Shown in pieces: positions 28,743 through 36,871 of a DNA stretch of 51,892 bases. A program made the position numbers and the translations under genes. Under the pieces are notes generated by a model. That model was given only the letters and a program-made list of their open reading frames with translations. It was not told the DNA's origin and ran no database searches. The stretch lies in NCBI RefSeq assembly GCF_000282375.1, contig NZ_AKJK01000004.1, positions 1 to 51,892 of the forward strand, given 5' to 3'. Numbering within the stretch: the stretch's first letter is position 1; each line of letters begins with the position of its first letter. Source of the DNA: Pseudomonas sp. GM50. GTDB lineage: Bacteria > Pseudomonadota > Gammaproteobacteria > Pseudomonadales > Pseudomonadaceae.

Positions 28743-28806
28743 ATCGCGAGCAGGCTCGCTCCCACAGGGGTATGCATTCCAGTGTGGGAGCGAGCCTGCT
28801 CGCGAT
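28743..28806. repeat. REPIN (family A), hutV/hutH1 gap
   Basis: Inverted arms ATCGCGAGCAGGCTCGCTCC and its complement around a 16-base spacer. It lies between hutV and hutH1 within the operon. Confidence 0.9.
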
Positions 28807-28832
28807 GAGGCCCGCCCAATCACTGCAAACCT

Positions 28833-29663
28833 TTAAACCACCGCCGCCCGCCGCTGTACGAACCGGTCCACATACTCATCCGCCGGCGAGTGCAGGATCT
28901 CTCTTGGCGTACCCACCTGAATCAGCCGGCCATCCTTGAGGATCGCGATGCGGTTGCCGATGCGCACGGCCTCGTCGAGGTCGTGGGTGATGAAGACGAT
29001 GGTCTTGTGCAGGGTCTTTTGCAGTTCCAGCAACTGGTCCTGCATTTCGGCGCGGATCAGCGGGTCGAGGGCGCTGAAGGCTTCATCCATCAAGATGATG
29101 TCGGTGTCCGCCGCCAAGGCGCGAGCCAGGCCCACACGCTGGCGCATACCGCCGGAAAGCTGATGCGGGTATTTGTTTTCGTAGCCCTTCAGGCCCACGG
29201 TGTTGATCCAGTGCAGCGCGCGCTCGGCACACATCTGCTTGCTCTCGCCACGCACTTTCAGGCCGTAGGCAACGTTATCCAGCACGGTCTTGTGCGGCAG
29301 CAGGCCGAAGCTCTGGAACACCATGCTGATCTTGTGCCGGCGAAATTCGCGCAGGGCTTCCATGTCGTATTGCAGGATGTCCACGCCGTCCACCAGGATC
29401 GCGCCGCTGGTGGGGTCGATCAGGCGATTGAAGTGGCGCACCAGGGTCGACTTGCCGGAACCGGAAAGGCCCATGATCACGAAGATCTCGCCAGTGCCGA
29501 TGCTCAACGACAGGTCGTTCACGCCGACCACGCAGCCGGTTTCGGCCAACACCTGGTCTTTGGTCTTGCCCTGGCCAATCATGCCCAGCGCATCCTTGGA
29601 ACGGTTGCCGAAAATCTTGAAGACGTTTTTGACTTCGATCTTGCTGATGGCTTCGTTGCTCAT
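28833..29663 (-). CDS. hutV: HutV, histidine ABC transporter ATP-binding protein
   Basis: ATPase of the HutXWV importer. The 276-residue protein has the long N-terminal extension typical of the ProV/OpuAA group (NVFKIFGNRSKDALGMI), Walker A GLSGSGKST, Q-loop VFQSFGLLPH, signature LSGGMRQR, Walker B IILMDEAFSALDP and H-loop FITHDLDEA. Unlike ProV it lacks a C-terminal CBS pair, so osmotic sensing is not expected. The start has GAGGTGAGC upstream and overlaps the hutW stop by four bases. Assigned to histidine by its place inside the hut operon with hutX and hutW. Confidence 0.94.
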   Translation of the reverse strand: MSNEAISKIEVKNVFKIFGNRSKDALGMIGQGKTKDQVLAETGCVVGVNDLSLSIGTGEIFVIMGLSGSGKSTLVRHFNRLIDPTSGAILVDGVDILQYDMEALREFRRHKISMVFQSFGLLPHKTVLDNVAYGLKVRGESKQMCAERALHWINTVGLKGYENKYPHQLSGGMRQRVGLARALAADTDIILMDEAFSALDPLIRAEMQDQLLELQKTLHKTIVFITHDLDEAVRIGNRIAILKDGRLIQVGTPREILHSPADEYVDRFVQRRAAVV

Positions 29664-30511
29664 TTGCTCACCTCATGCCGTGGCCGACCATACGCCTGAG
29701 TAATGCGGTCGATGACCACTGCCAGAATCACGATCGCCAGACCGGCTTCAAGGCCACGTCCGACGTTGAGGGTCTGAATCCCCACCAACACATCTTCACC
29801 CAAGCCACGGGCACCGATCATCGAGGCGATTACCACCATCGACAGGGCCATCATGGTGGTCTGGTTGATCCCGGCCATGATGCTCGGCAGGGCCAGCGGC
29901 AGTTGCACGCCAAACAGTTGCTGCCAGCGATTGGCGCCGAAGGCGTTGATCGCTTCCATCACTTCACCGTCGACCTGGCGAATACCCAGATCAGTCAGGC
30001 GGATCAGCGGCGGCGCGGCGTAGATAACCGTGGCGAAAATCGCCGGGACCTTGCCCAGGCCGAACAGCATCAGCACCGGGATCAGGTACACGAAACTCGG
30101 CATGGTCTGCATGATGTCCAGCAGCGGCATCAGCACCGAACGCAGGCGATTGCTGCGCGCCGAGAGAATACCCAGCGGAATGCCGATCAGCACCGAGATG
30201 ACTGTCGCCACCATCATCAATGCCAGGGTCTGCATCAGCTTGTCCCAGAGGCCGACCGCACCCACCAGGAACAGCAGACCGACGATGACCGACGTGGTCA
30301 CGACTTTGCGGGTCGCGTGCCAGGCAACGCCCGCCACGATCGCCAGCATCAGCCACCAGGGCGCCGCACGCAGCAGCCCTTCGAGATTGACGATGGCCCA
30401 CAGCAGGGTGTCGGAGATGCTGCGGAACACATCGCCGTAGTTGGTGACCAGCGTATCGACCCAACTGTTGACCCAGTCGGCGATGGAAAAGGTAAAGCTT
30501 TCGGGAAACAT
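29660..30511 (-). CDS. hutW: HutW, histidine ABC transporter permease
   Basis: Membrane subunit of HutXWV. The 283-residue protein has an N-terminal amphipathic region (MFPESFTFSIADWVNSW) and about six to seven membrane helices of the ProW type; the docking loop is near MEAINAFGANRWQQLFGVQLPLALPSI. I set the start at 30511, where the family N-terminus begins, with GAGAGTC upstream; the longer frame reaches across the gap to 30628 and is not supported. It overlaps hutV (ATGA) and follows hutX by 71 bases. Confidence 0.93.
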   Translation of the reverse strand: MFPESFTFSIADWVNSWVDTLVTNYGDVFRSISDTLLWAIVNLEGLLRAAPWWLMLAIVAGVAWHATRKVVTTSVIVGLLFLVGAVGLWDKLMQTLALMMVATVISVLIGIPLGILSARSNRLRSVLMPLLDIMQTMPSFVYLIPVLMLFGLGKVPAIFATVIYAAPPLIRLTDLGIRQVDGEVMEAINAFGANRWQQLFGVQLPLALPSIMAGINQTTMMALSMVVIASMIGARGLGEDVLVGIQTLNVGRGLEAGLAIVILAVVIDRITQAYGRPRHEVSK

Positions 30512-30582
30512 AAAAAGACTCTCAATCAAGGGGTTGCGATCAAGCATCCGACTGCCGTTGCCGACAGTCGGAGACACTCGAC

Positions 30583-31551
30583 CTACAAGGCCGCGTCGAT
30601 CTTTTTGGCTGCGTCTTCGCTCACCCACGCGTGCCAGACTTCAGGATGTTCCTTCAAGAAGATCTTGGCCAGTTTTGGCGATTCGATCCGCTCTTTGGCC
30701 ATGCGCCCGAGGTTCTGATTCAGCAGGTCGATCGGCAGGTTGACCTTTTCCAGCACGGCCACCAGTTCCGGGGCTTGCTCGTGGAAGGTCTTGGACAGGC
30801 CGACCTTGATGGTCACGCTCTTGTCCACGCCTGGCTTCTCGTCGAGTTTGACCAGGTCGACCTGGCCCATCAGCGGGGTTGGCGACCAGTAGTAGAACAG
30901 GATCGGTTCGCCACGCTTGTAGCTCGACAGCACCGCCGCATCCAGCGCCGGGCCAGTGCCTGGGCGGAAGTTGGTGTAGGTGCTTTCCAGACCATAGCTT
31001 TTGAGCATTTCGCTGTTGTCCAGCTCACAGGTCCAGCCGGCCGGGCAGTTGTAGAAACGGCCCTTGGATGGCTCTTCCTGATCCTTGAACACGGCAGCGT
31101 ATTTGCCCAGATCGGCGATCGCTTTCAGGTCCGGGGCTTTTGGCTCCAGCTTGCGCTTGGCATCGCCTTCGATCACGTAACGCGGCACGTACCAGCCTTC
31201 GATCGCGCCAACGACCGGAGCGCCGACACCGATAACCTTGCCGGCCTTCTCGGCCTTGTTCCAGACTTCGCTACGACCGACCCACTCTTCGGCAAACACT
31301 TGAATGTCGTTGCTGCTCAGGGCGTTTTCCATGGTGATGGAGTTGCCTGGCAGGCTGTCGGTCTTGCAGTCGTAGCCTTTCTCCAACACGATTTGCATCA
31401 CGTCGGTCAGCAGCATGCCGCTTTCCCAGTTCAGGCCGGCGAATTTCACCGGTTTGCCCGATTCGCACCAGCCAGCCGCCTGGGTGGCGCCAGCACTGGC
31501 CAGCAGGCCCATGGAAAGCAATGTGGTCAGCAGGGTCTTGTTCGATTTCAT
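30583..31551 (-). CDS. hutX: HutX, histidine ABC transporter periplasmic binding protein
   Basis: OpuAC-family binding protein of HutXWV. The 322-residue precursor has a signal peptide (cleavage near TQA-A, about 26) and the mature KPVKFAGLNWESGMLLTDVMQIVLEKGYDC fold start, then SITMENALSSNDIQVFAEEW, where many family members have the ligand loop. It shares the fold with the orphan choline-type protein at 20650 but lacks that protein's complete aromatic box (for example no GYWKP or GWTPHPMN). First gene of the XWV block, with AGGAGCG upstream; HutTu is 68 bases before it. Confidence 0.93.
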   Translation of the reverse strand: MKSNKTLLTTLLSMGLLASAGATQAAGWCESGKPVKFAGLNWESGMLLTDVMQIVLEKGYDCKTDSLPGNSITMENALSSNDIQVFAEEWVGRSEVWNKAEKAGKVIGVGAPVVGAIEGWYVPRYVIEGDAKRKLEPKAPDLKAIADLGKYAAVFKDQEEPSKGRFYNCPAGWTCELDNSEMLKSYGLESTYTNFRPGTGPALDAAVLSSYKRGEPILFYYWSPTPLMGQVDLVKLDEKPGVDKSVTIKVGLSKTFHEQAPELVAVLEKVNLPIDLLNQNLGRMAKERIESPKLAKIFLKEHPEVWHAWVSEDAAKKIDAAL

Positions 31552-31619
31552 TGTTTGACGCTCCTAATCATGAGTTGGCTTACGGCAGTCAAGAGGCATC
31601 CAGCCCTGTCCACGTCCAA

Positions 31620-33092
31620 TCAGGCCTGCGCCGCAGCGCGACCGGCCCCGCTTGTTTTAGGTTGTACAACGCTGTCCTGCTCGACCGGCAGGATCAGGTG
31701 ATCGGGTACCGCGCTGTGCCATTTTTTCGCGCAGACGTAATACAGGCCGGCGGGAAGCACCAGACCGATGATCCAGGAAATATCCACACCACCCAGAACG
31801 TCCACCAGCGGACCGGTATAGAACTTGGTAGAGATGAACGGCAGTTGCACCAGCACACCGAAGACATAGACGCTGATACCGAGGGGGTTCCAACGGCCGT
31901 AGCGACCGTTCGGATCGCCCAGCGCCGGCACGTCATACCGCTCGCGAGTGATGCAGTAGTAGTCCACCAGGTTGATCGCGCTCCATGGCGTGAAAAAGGC
32001 CAGCAAGAACAGGATGAAGGACTTGAACGCACCGAGGAACGAGTGCTGACCGAGCAACGCGATCAGGGTCGCCGTGCCGACGATGACCAGCACGAAGACC
32101 AGACGCTGCAAGCGCGTTACTTTCAGATCACCACGGAAACCGCTGATGACCGTCGCAATGCACATGAAGCTGCCGTAGGAGTTCAGCGTTGAAATGGTGA
32201 CCTTGCCGAACGCGATGCTGAAATACAGCAGCGCTGCGGTGGCACCGCTGCCGCTCAAACCAACGATGTAGGCCACTTCGTGGCCGGCGAATTGCCCGTT
32301 GGCCATGGCGGCGGCAAACACACCGAGGATCATCGCCACCTGTGCACCGATAACCGAACCGGCGCCGGCGGCGAAAAAGGTCTTCACCGAGGAAGTCTTG
32401 CTCGGCAGGTAGCGTGAATAGTCAGCCACGTAGGGGCCGAAGGCGATCTGCCAGGACGCTGCGAGCGATACCGCGAGCAGGAAGCTGCTCCAGCTGAAGT
32501 GGCGGATTTGCAGGAGTGCGCCAACGTCAGTCTGGCTCATCAGGCGACTGAACAGGTAAACGAAGGCAATCACGCCAATGACGCTGGCGACACGGCCGAT
32601 GAAATGAATCACCCGGTAACCGAGCACCGTGACCAGCACGATGACACTGGCGAAGATGAGGATCCCGACGCTGTCGCTGACGCCAAACAACTGGCCCAGC
32701 GCCTGGCCGGAAAGCACGGTGCCCGTTGCGGTGAAACCGAGGTACATCAGGCAGACCAGCACGATCGGGATGGCCGCGCCATACACGCCGAACTGTACCC
32801 GGCTGGAGATCATCTGCGGCAGGCCAAGCTTGGGCCCTTGCGCCGCATGCAGCGCCATTACGCCACCGCCGAGCAGTTGACCGATCAACAGACCGATCAA
32901 CGACCAGAACACGTCACCGCCCAGTACCACGGCCAGGGCCCCGGTGACAATTGCGGTGATTTGCAGGTTGGCCCCCATCCACAGGGTGAACTGGCTCAAC
33001 AGACGACCGTGTCTCTCCGCTTCCGGAATGTAGTCGATCGAACGTTTCTCGATCAACGGTTTACTGCCTGCACGATCGTCATTAACAGCCAT
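31620..33092 (-). CDS. hutTu: HutTu, urocanate transporter of the NCS1 (purine-cytosine permease) family
   Basis: A 490-residue membrane protein with 12 predicted helices of the nucleobase-cation-symport-1 fold. Typical segments are FTLWMGANLQITAIVTGAL (helix 1), GPKLGLPQMISSRVQFG (the family signature region) and the FGPYVADYSRYLP loop. Purine and cytosine carriers share this fold, but its place immediately after hutU and its counterpart in P. fluorescens SBW25 point to urocanate uptake. The ATG follows AGAGGTTG. The gap to hutU contains a REPIN, so expression may differ from hutU. Substrate is inferred from synteny. Confidence 0.88.
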   Translation of the reverse strand: MAVNDDRAGSKPLIEKRSIDYIPEAERHGRLLSQFTLWMGANLQITAIVTGALAVVLGGDVFWSLIGLLIGQLLGGGVMALHAAQGPKLGLPQMISSRVQFGVYGAAIPIVLVCLMYLGFTATGTVLSGQALGQLFGVSDSVGILIFASVIVLVTVLGYRVIHFIGRVASVIGVIAFVYLFSRLMSQTDVGALLQIRHFSWSSFLLAVSLAASWQIAFGPYVADYSRYLPSKTSSVKTFFAAGAGSVIGAQVAMILGVFAAAMANGQFAGHEVAYIVGLSGSGATAALLYFSIAFGKVTISTLNSYGSFMCIATVISGFRGDLKVTRLQRLVFVLVIVGTATLIALLGQHSFLGAFKSFILFLLAFFTPWSAINLVDYYCITRERYDVPALGDPNGRYGRWNPLGISVYVFGVLVQLPFISTKFYTGPLVDVLGGVDISWIIGLVLPAGLYYVCAKKWHSAVPDHLILPVEQDSVVQPKTSGAGRAAAQA

Positions 33093-33133
33093 TGTTCAAC
33101 CTCTATGGATTGTTTGTCGGTGTTGGTGATCCC

Positions 33134-33214
33134 TGTAGGAGCGAGGCTTGCCCGCGAAGAATGCACCGCGGTGTGTCAGTTAAGACGCCTTCGCGGGCAA
33201 GCCTCGCTCCTACA
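33134..33214. repeat. REPIN (family B), hutU/hutTu gap
   Basis: Inverted arms TGTAGGAGCGAGGCTTGCC and its complement, spacer about 35 bases. It separates hutU from the transporter genes and starts 13 bases past the hutU stop. Confidence 0.9.
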
Positions 33215-33226
33215 GGTATTTCTGCG

Positions 33227-34909
33227 TTATTTACCGGTAATCATCGGCAGGTTCAGACCCTGCTCCTTGGCACAGTCGATTGCGATCTGGTAACCCGCAT
33301 CGGCGTGACGCATGACGCCGGTGGCCGGGTCGTTGTGCAGCACGCGAGCAATACGCTCGGCCGCTTCGTCCGTACCGTCGCAGACAATCACCATGCCCGA
33401 GTGCTGGGAGAAGCCCATGCCGACGCCGCCGCCGTGGTGCAGGGAAACCCAGGTCGCGCCGCTCGCAGTGTTGAGCAGAGCGTTGAGCAGTGGCCAGTCG
33501 GACACGGCGTCGGAACCGTCCTGCATCGATTCGGTTTCGCGGTTCGGGCTGGATACCGAGCCGGAGTCCAAGTGGTCGCGACCGATCACGATCGGCGCGG
33601 ACAATTCACCGCTGCGAACCATTTCGTTGAAGGCCAGACCGAGCTTGGCGCGCAGACCCAGACCAACCCAGCAGATACGTGCCGGCAGACCCTGGAAGCT
33701 GATGCGCTCACGAGCCATGTCCAGCCAGTTGTGCAGGTGGGCGTCGTCCGGGATCAGTTCTTTTACTTTGGCGTCGGTCTTGTAGATGTCTTGCGGATCG
33801 CCCGACAGCGCAGCCCAACGGAATGGACCGATGCCACGGCAGAACAGCGGACGGATGTAAGCCGGTACGAAACCTGGGAAGTCGAACGCGTTTTCCACGC
33901 CTTCTTCCTGGGCCATCTGACGGATGTTGTTGCCGTAGTCGAAGGTCGGAATACCCATCTTCTGGAATTCGAGCATCGCTTTAACGTGCACGGCCATGGA
34001 CTGCTTGGCGGCTTTGACCACGGCAGCAGGCTCGGTCTTGGCGCGAGCGCGGTACTCTTCCCAGGTCCAGCCGGCTGGCAGGTAGCCGTTGAGCGGGTCG
34101 TGGGCGCTGGTCTGGTCGGTGACCATGTCTGGGCGCACGCCGCGCTTGACCAGTTCCGGCAGGATTTCAGCCGCGTTGCCCAGCAGAGCGATGGAAATCG
34201 CCTTGCCTTCCTTGGTGTATTTGGCAATGCGGGCTAGCGCGTCGTCGAGATCGGTGGCTTGCTCATCGACGTAACGGCTGTTCAAGCGGAAATCGATACT
34301 GACCTGTTGGCATTCGATGTTCAGCGAGCAAGCGCCGGCCAGGGTTGCAGCCAGAGGCTGAGCGCCGCCCATGCCGCCGAGGCCTGCGGTCAGGACCCAA
34401 CGACCTTTGAGGTCATCGTTGTAGTGTTGGCGACCGGCTTCGACGAAGGTTTCGTAGGTGCCTTGAACGATGCCCTGGCTGCCGATGTAGATCCAGCTAC
34501 CGGCGGTCATCTGGCCGTACATGGCCAGGCCTTTGGCGTCCAGTTCGTTGAAGTGCTCCCAGTTCGCCCAGTGCGGTACCAGGTTGGAGTTGGCGATCAG
34601 CACGCGTGGGGCGTTGCTGTGGGTCTTGAACACGCCGACCGGCTTGCCGGATTGCACCAGCAGGGTCTCGTCGTCGTTCAGGTTGGTCAGGCTTTCGACG
34701 ATCTTGTCGTAGCATTCCCAGTTACGTGCCGCACGACCGATACCGCCGTAAACCACCAGTTCTTTAGGATTCTCGGCGACTTCCGGGTCGAGGTTGTTCA
34801 TCAGCATGCGCAGCGGCGCTTCAGTCAGCCAGCTCTTGGCGGTCAGCTTGTTACCGCGGGCAGCGCGGATTTCGACGTTACGAAACTTAGTAGGCTTATT
34901 GTCAGTCAC
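33227..34909 (-). CDS. hutU: HutU, urocanate hydratase
   Basis: Urocanase converts trans-urocanate to imidazolonepropionate using tightly bound NAD+ as electrophile. The 560-residue protein has [15 protein letters not shown], the [16 protein letters not shown]-binding glycine stretch (about 175-187) and the [16 protein letters not shown] block containing the conserved active-site cysteine. The C-terminal [19 protein letters not shown] stretch is also typical. It starts at a GTG (34909), with GGAG nine bases upstream; no ATG fits. First gene of the ten-gene hut operon, about 140 bases after the predicted sigma54 start site. Assignment is certain. Confidence 0.98.
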   Translation of the reverse strand: MTDNKPTKFRNVEIRAARGNKLTAKSWLTEAPLRMLMNNLDPEVAENPKELVVYGGIGRAARNWECYDKIVESLTNLNDDETLLVQSGKPVGVFKTHSNAPRVLIANSNLVPHWANWEHFNELDAKGLAMYGQMTAGSWIYIGSQGIVQGTYETFVEAGRQHYNDDLKGRWVLTAGLGGMGGAQPLAATLAGACSLNIECQQVSIDFRLNSRYVDEQATDLDDALARIAKYTKEGKAISIALLGNAAEILPELVKRGVRPDMVTDQTSAHDPLNGYLPAGWTWEEYRARAKTEPAAVVKAAKQSMAVHVKAMLEFQKMGIPTFDYGNNIRQMAQEEGVENAFDFPGFVPAYIRPLFCRGIGPFRWAALSGDPQDIYKTDAKVKELIPDDAHLHNWLDMARERISFQGLPARICWVGLGLRAKLGLAFNEMVRSGELSAPIVIGRDHLDSGSVSSPNRETESMQDGSDAVSDWPLLNALLNTASGATWVSLHHGGGVGMGFSQHSGMVIVCDGTDEAAERIARVLHNDPATGVMRHADAGYQIAIDCAKEQGLNLPMITGK

Positions 34910-35042
34910 GAAAAAGACTCCTCATCAATCAATCCAAACCAACCCTGGCGGTGGGCAAGCCAGCCTGTGCGCGTCAGAGCGCCACAAGCGAATCAGTGGA
35001 CGTTGCGAGGAGTCTTGATCGACTCATACGCATACGTCTTTA

Positions 35043-35056
35043 CTTGTACATACAAG
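35043..35056. promoter_or_regulatory. HutC-type operator at the hutU start site
   Basis: CTTGTACATACAAG is a perfect palindrome of five-base arms around a four-base centre. Its half-sites resemble the GntR/HutC consensus and the operator at 36830. It overlaps the transcription start predicted from the adjacent sigma54 promoter, so bound HutC would block initiation until urocanate releases it. Confidence 0.65.
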
Positions 35057-35060
35057 CATA

Positions 35061-35076
35061 TGCAATCAAGCGGCCA
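35061..35076 (-). promoter_or_regulatory. Sigma54 promoter of the hutU-hutG operon
   Basis: Minus strand TGGCCGCTTGATTGCA: the -24 element TGGC and the -12 element TTGCA carry GG and GC at the invariant ten-base spacing. It predicts a start near 35050 and a leader of about 140 bases. Sigma54 and CbrB dependence of this operon is reported for P. fluorescens SBW25, which fits. Confidence 0.8.
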
Positions 35077-35187
35077 ACTTGCTGGATGAGTGTTCAAGAA
35101 AAGTTTTTAAAGGGCTGGAAAGGCTGTAGATCAAGGGTTTTGAGGAGGATGAAATTTTTTGGGGAGTTTTCGCGGGGGAAGGACAGC

Positions 35188-35233
35188 TGTTACTTGAGCG
35201 CGGTTTTGCGCCACGCTGGGGCGTTCGGTAACA
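35188..35233. promoter_or_regulatory. Possible enhancer (CbrB) inverted repeat upstream of hutU
   Basis: TGTTAC (35188-35193) and GTAACA (35228-35233) form an inverted pair 34 bases apart, centred about 135 bases upstream of the sigma54 promoter, a normal enhancer distance. CbrB sites are described as TGTTAC/GTAACA type, but usually closer together. Together with the sigma54 promoter, the operator and the repeat at 35273, this accounts for the 497-base gap between hutU and hutD. Confidence 0.4.
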
Positions 35234-35272
35234 AAGTGGTGCGCGATGGGAAACGGCGTGGGCTACTGCTTT

Positions 35273-35405
35273 TGTGGCGAGGGAGCTTGCTCCCGCTGGG
35301 CTGCGAAGCAGACCCAAAAACCGGAGCAAGTGGTGTGTCAGAAGAACCGGGATACTGCATTGACGACTGCTGCGCAGCCGAGCGGGAGCAAGCTCCCTCG
35401 CCACA
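35273..35405. repeat. REPIN (family C), copy 3, hutD/hutU gap
   Basis: 133 bases with the same ends as copies 1 and 2 but a diverged centre. It starts one base after the hutD stop and lies upstream of the hutU enhancer region, so it may insulate hutCD transcription from the hutU promoter. Confidence 0.88.
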
Positions 35406-35406
35406 G

Positions 35407-35979
35407 TTAACCGTGCGCGATCAGCTCGATCACACAGCACTGGCCCTTGATGGAGATATCCAGCAGGCCAACGTTACCGTCCAGTTGCAGACAATCATGG
35501 CGCCCTAGCTGAGAGGCGCGGTTATCAACCGTCACTTCAAGCTGTTCAGACACGCTGAACACCAACACGGTGCCGGCCGAGCTGAAAAACCGCTGCTCGC
35601 CCTCCAGCCACTGCAACCGCGCGCTGTAACGGTCCGGCGCATAAATCAGGTTGAAGTCGCGAATCGGTCCGCCGAGCAATGTGCAGGACACATGACTCTC
35701 GCCACTGAAAGCAAACGGGTCCAACGGTAACAACGGCCGCGTGTCCTGGCCGTCGACGCGCAAGCTCATGCCCTCGCCTTGCAGCACGGTGATCACCCGC
35801 TCATAGCCGGCGAAGGTTGAAAACCCGCCCGACTCGCCAATATCGGCAATCGACAGGCGCCAGCCGAAACCCTCAAGGCCAGCACCTCCATCACGGGTGA
35901 TTTCTTCAGTGCTGCCGCCGCCGTTTTTCCACGGCATACGCGGGTAATCGGCCGCGTGTAAAACTTTCAACTGGCTCAT
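35407..35979 (-). CDS. hutD: HutD, regulator of hut activity
   Basis: HutD has a cupin-like fold; genetic work in P. fluorescens SBW25 describes it as a governor that caps hut expression, cotranscribed with but independent of HutC. The 190-residue protein has the family start LHAADYPRMPWKNGGGSTEEI, the GFGWRLSIADIGESGGFSTFAGYERVITVLQG core and an FAFSGE loop typical of the family. No signal peptide or membrane segment. It is 24 bases after hutC. Its ligand is not established. The stop codon touches a REPIN. Confidence 0.93.
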   Translation of the reverse strand: MSQLKVLHAADYPRMPWKNGGGSTEEITRDGGAGLEGFGWRLSIADIGESGGFSTFAGYERVITVLQGEGMSLRVDGQDTRPLLPLDPFAFSGESHVSCTLLGGPIRDFNLIYAPDRYSARLQWLEGEQRFFSSAGTVLVFSVSEQLEVTVDNRASQLGRHDCLQLDGNVGLLDISIKGQCCVIELIAHG

Positions 35980-36003
35980 TTCGGGCTCTTTATTTATGGC
36001 TCT

Positions 36004-36765
36004 TTATTTGTGGAACCGTCCTTCCAGACGATGACGGGAACCGGGGTGGATCAAACGGGCGGCGGTCACGGGCTGACGGCCGGACCAGGTGCGGCGACGA
36101 ATCAGCAGGCAAGGCTCGCCCTTTTCAATCTGCAGCAACTTGCATTCGGACGGCTCGGCGAGAATCGCTTCGACCACGTGCTCGCCTTCGGTCAAAGGCG
36201 CGACCTGGTTCAGATAGGCGTAAGGCGTTTGCAGGGTGAAGTCTTGCTTGAGGTACTCCGGCGCCACCAACGCGTTGACGAAACGGTCTTCGATTTGCAC
36301 CGGAATATCGTTTTCGAAATGCACGATCAGCGAGTGGAAAACTTTCTGGCCCTCGCGCATGTCCAGGGCCACGGCCCGCTCAGAACCGGCGGCCTCTTCT
36401 TCAAGGGTGATCACCTTGCAGGTATGACGATGGCCACGGGAGGCGATCTCGTCGGCGATGTTGTGCACTTCAAACAAAGCAGACTGACTTTTCGGCTCGG
36501 CAACGAATGTACCGACACCCTGCATACGCACCAGCAGGCCGTCGGCGGTCATCTCGCGCAGGGCGCGGTTGATGGTCATGCGGCTGAAACCCAGCTGATT
36601 GACCAACTCGCTTTCCGACGGAACGCGGTAGTGCGGCGGCCAGTTTCCACTGTCGATTTGCTGGGTGATCATCTGTTTGACGCGGGCGTACAAGGGCGCC
36701 GGACTGTCGCCCAGATTGGCGCTCAGATTGGCATTCGGCGGCAATGTGGCAGAGGGAGTCGGCAC
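36004..36765 (-). CDS. hutC: HutC, GntR-family repressor of the hut operons
   Basis: HutC represses hut genes and is released by urocanate. The 253-residue protein has a GntR winged helix (about 20-85, with VPSESELVNQLGFSRMTINRALREM as the recognition part) and a UTRA effector domain (about 100-240) typical of the HutC subfamily. I chose the GTG at 36765, preceded by AAGGA; the frame runs on to 36924, through the operator, and is rejected. The divergent hutF gene and the palindromic operator between them indicate control of both. hutD follows 24 bases downstream. Confidence 0.95.
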   Translation of the reverse strand: MPTPSATLPPNANLSANLGDSPAPLYARVKQMITQQIDSGNWPPHYRVPSESELVNQLGFSRMTINRALREMTADGLLVRMQGVGTFVAEPKSQSALFEVHNIADEIASRGHRHTCKVITLEEEAAGSERAVALDMREGQKVFHSLIVHFENDIPVQIEDRFVNALVAPEYLKQDFTLQTPYAYLNQVAPLTEGEHVVEAILAEPSECKLLQIEKGEPCLLIRRRTWSGRQPVTAARLIHPGSRHRLEGRFHK

Positions 36766-36808
36766 GGTTAATCCTTGTTCATCTATGAGAGTTGCTAGCT
36801 TGCCGGAG

Positions 36809-36837
36809 TTTACCGAGCAGGCAAACGTCTGTATATG
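36809..36837 (+). promoter_or_regulatory. Candidate sigma70 promoter of hutF
   Basis: TTTACC (36809-36814), 17 bases, TATATG (36832-36837). The -10 element lies within the HutC operator at 36830-36845, so repression would be direct. hutF is reported as sigma70-dependent in P. fluorescens SBW25. Confidence 0.5.
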
Positions 36838-36845
36838 TATATACA
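36830..36845. promoter_or_regulatory. HutC operator in the hutC-hutF gap
   Basis: TGTATATGTATATACA: six-base arms TGTATA and TATACA around a four-base centre TGTA, a GntR/HutC-type palindrome. It sits between the divergent starts (hutC 36765, hutF 36872) and so can control both, including HutC itself. Confidence 0.75.
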
Positions 36846-36871
36846 AATAACACACGATGGGGTGCTGAACC

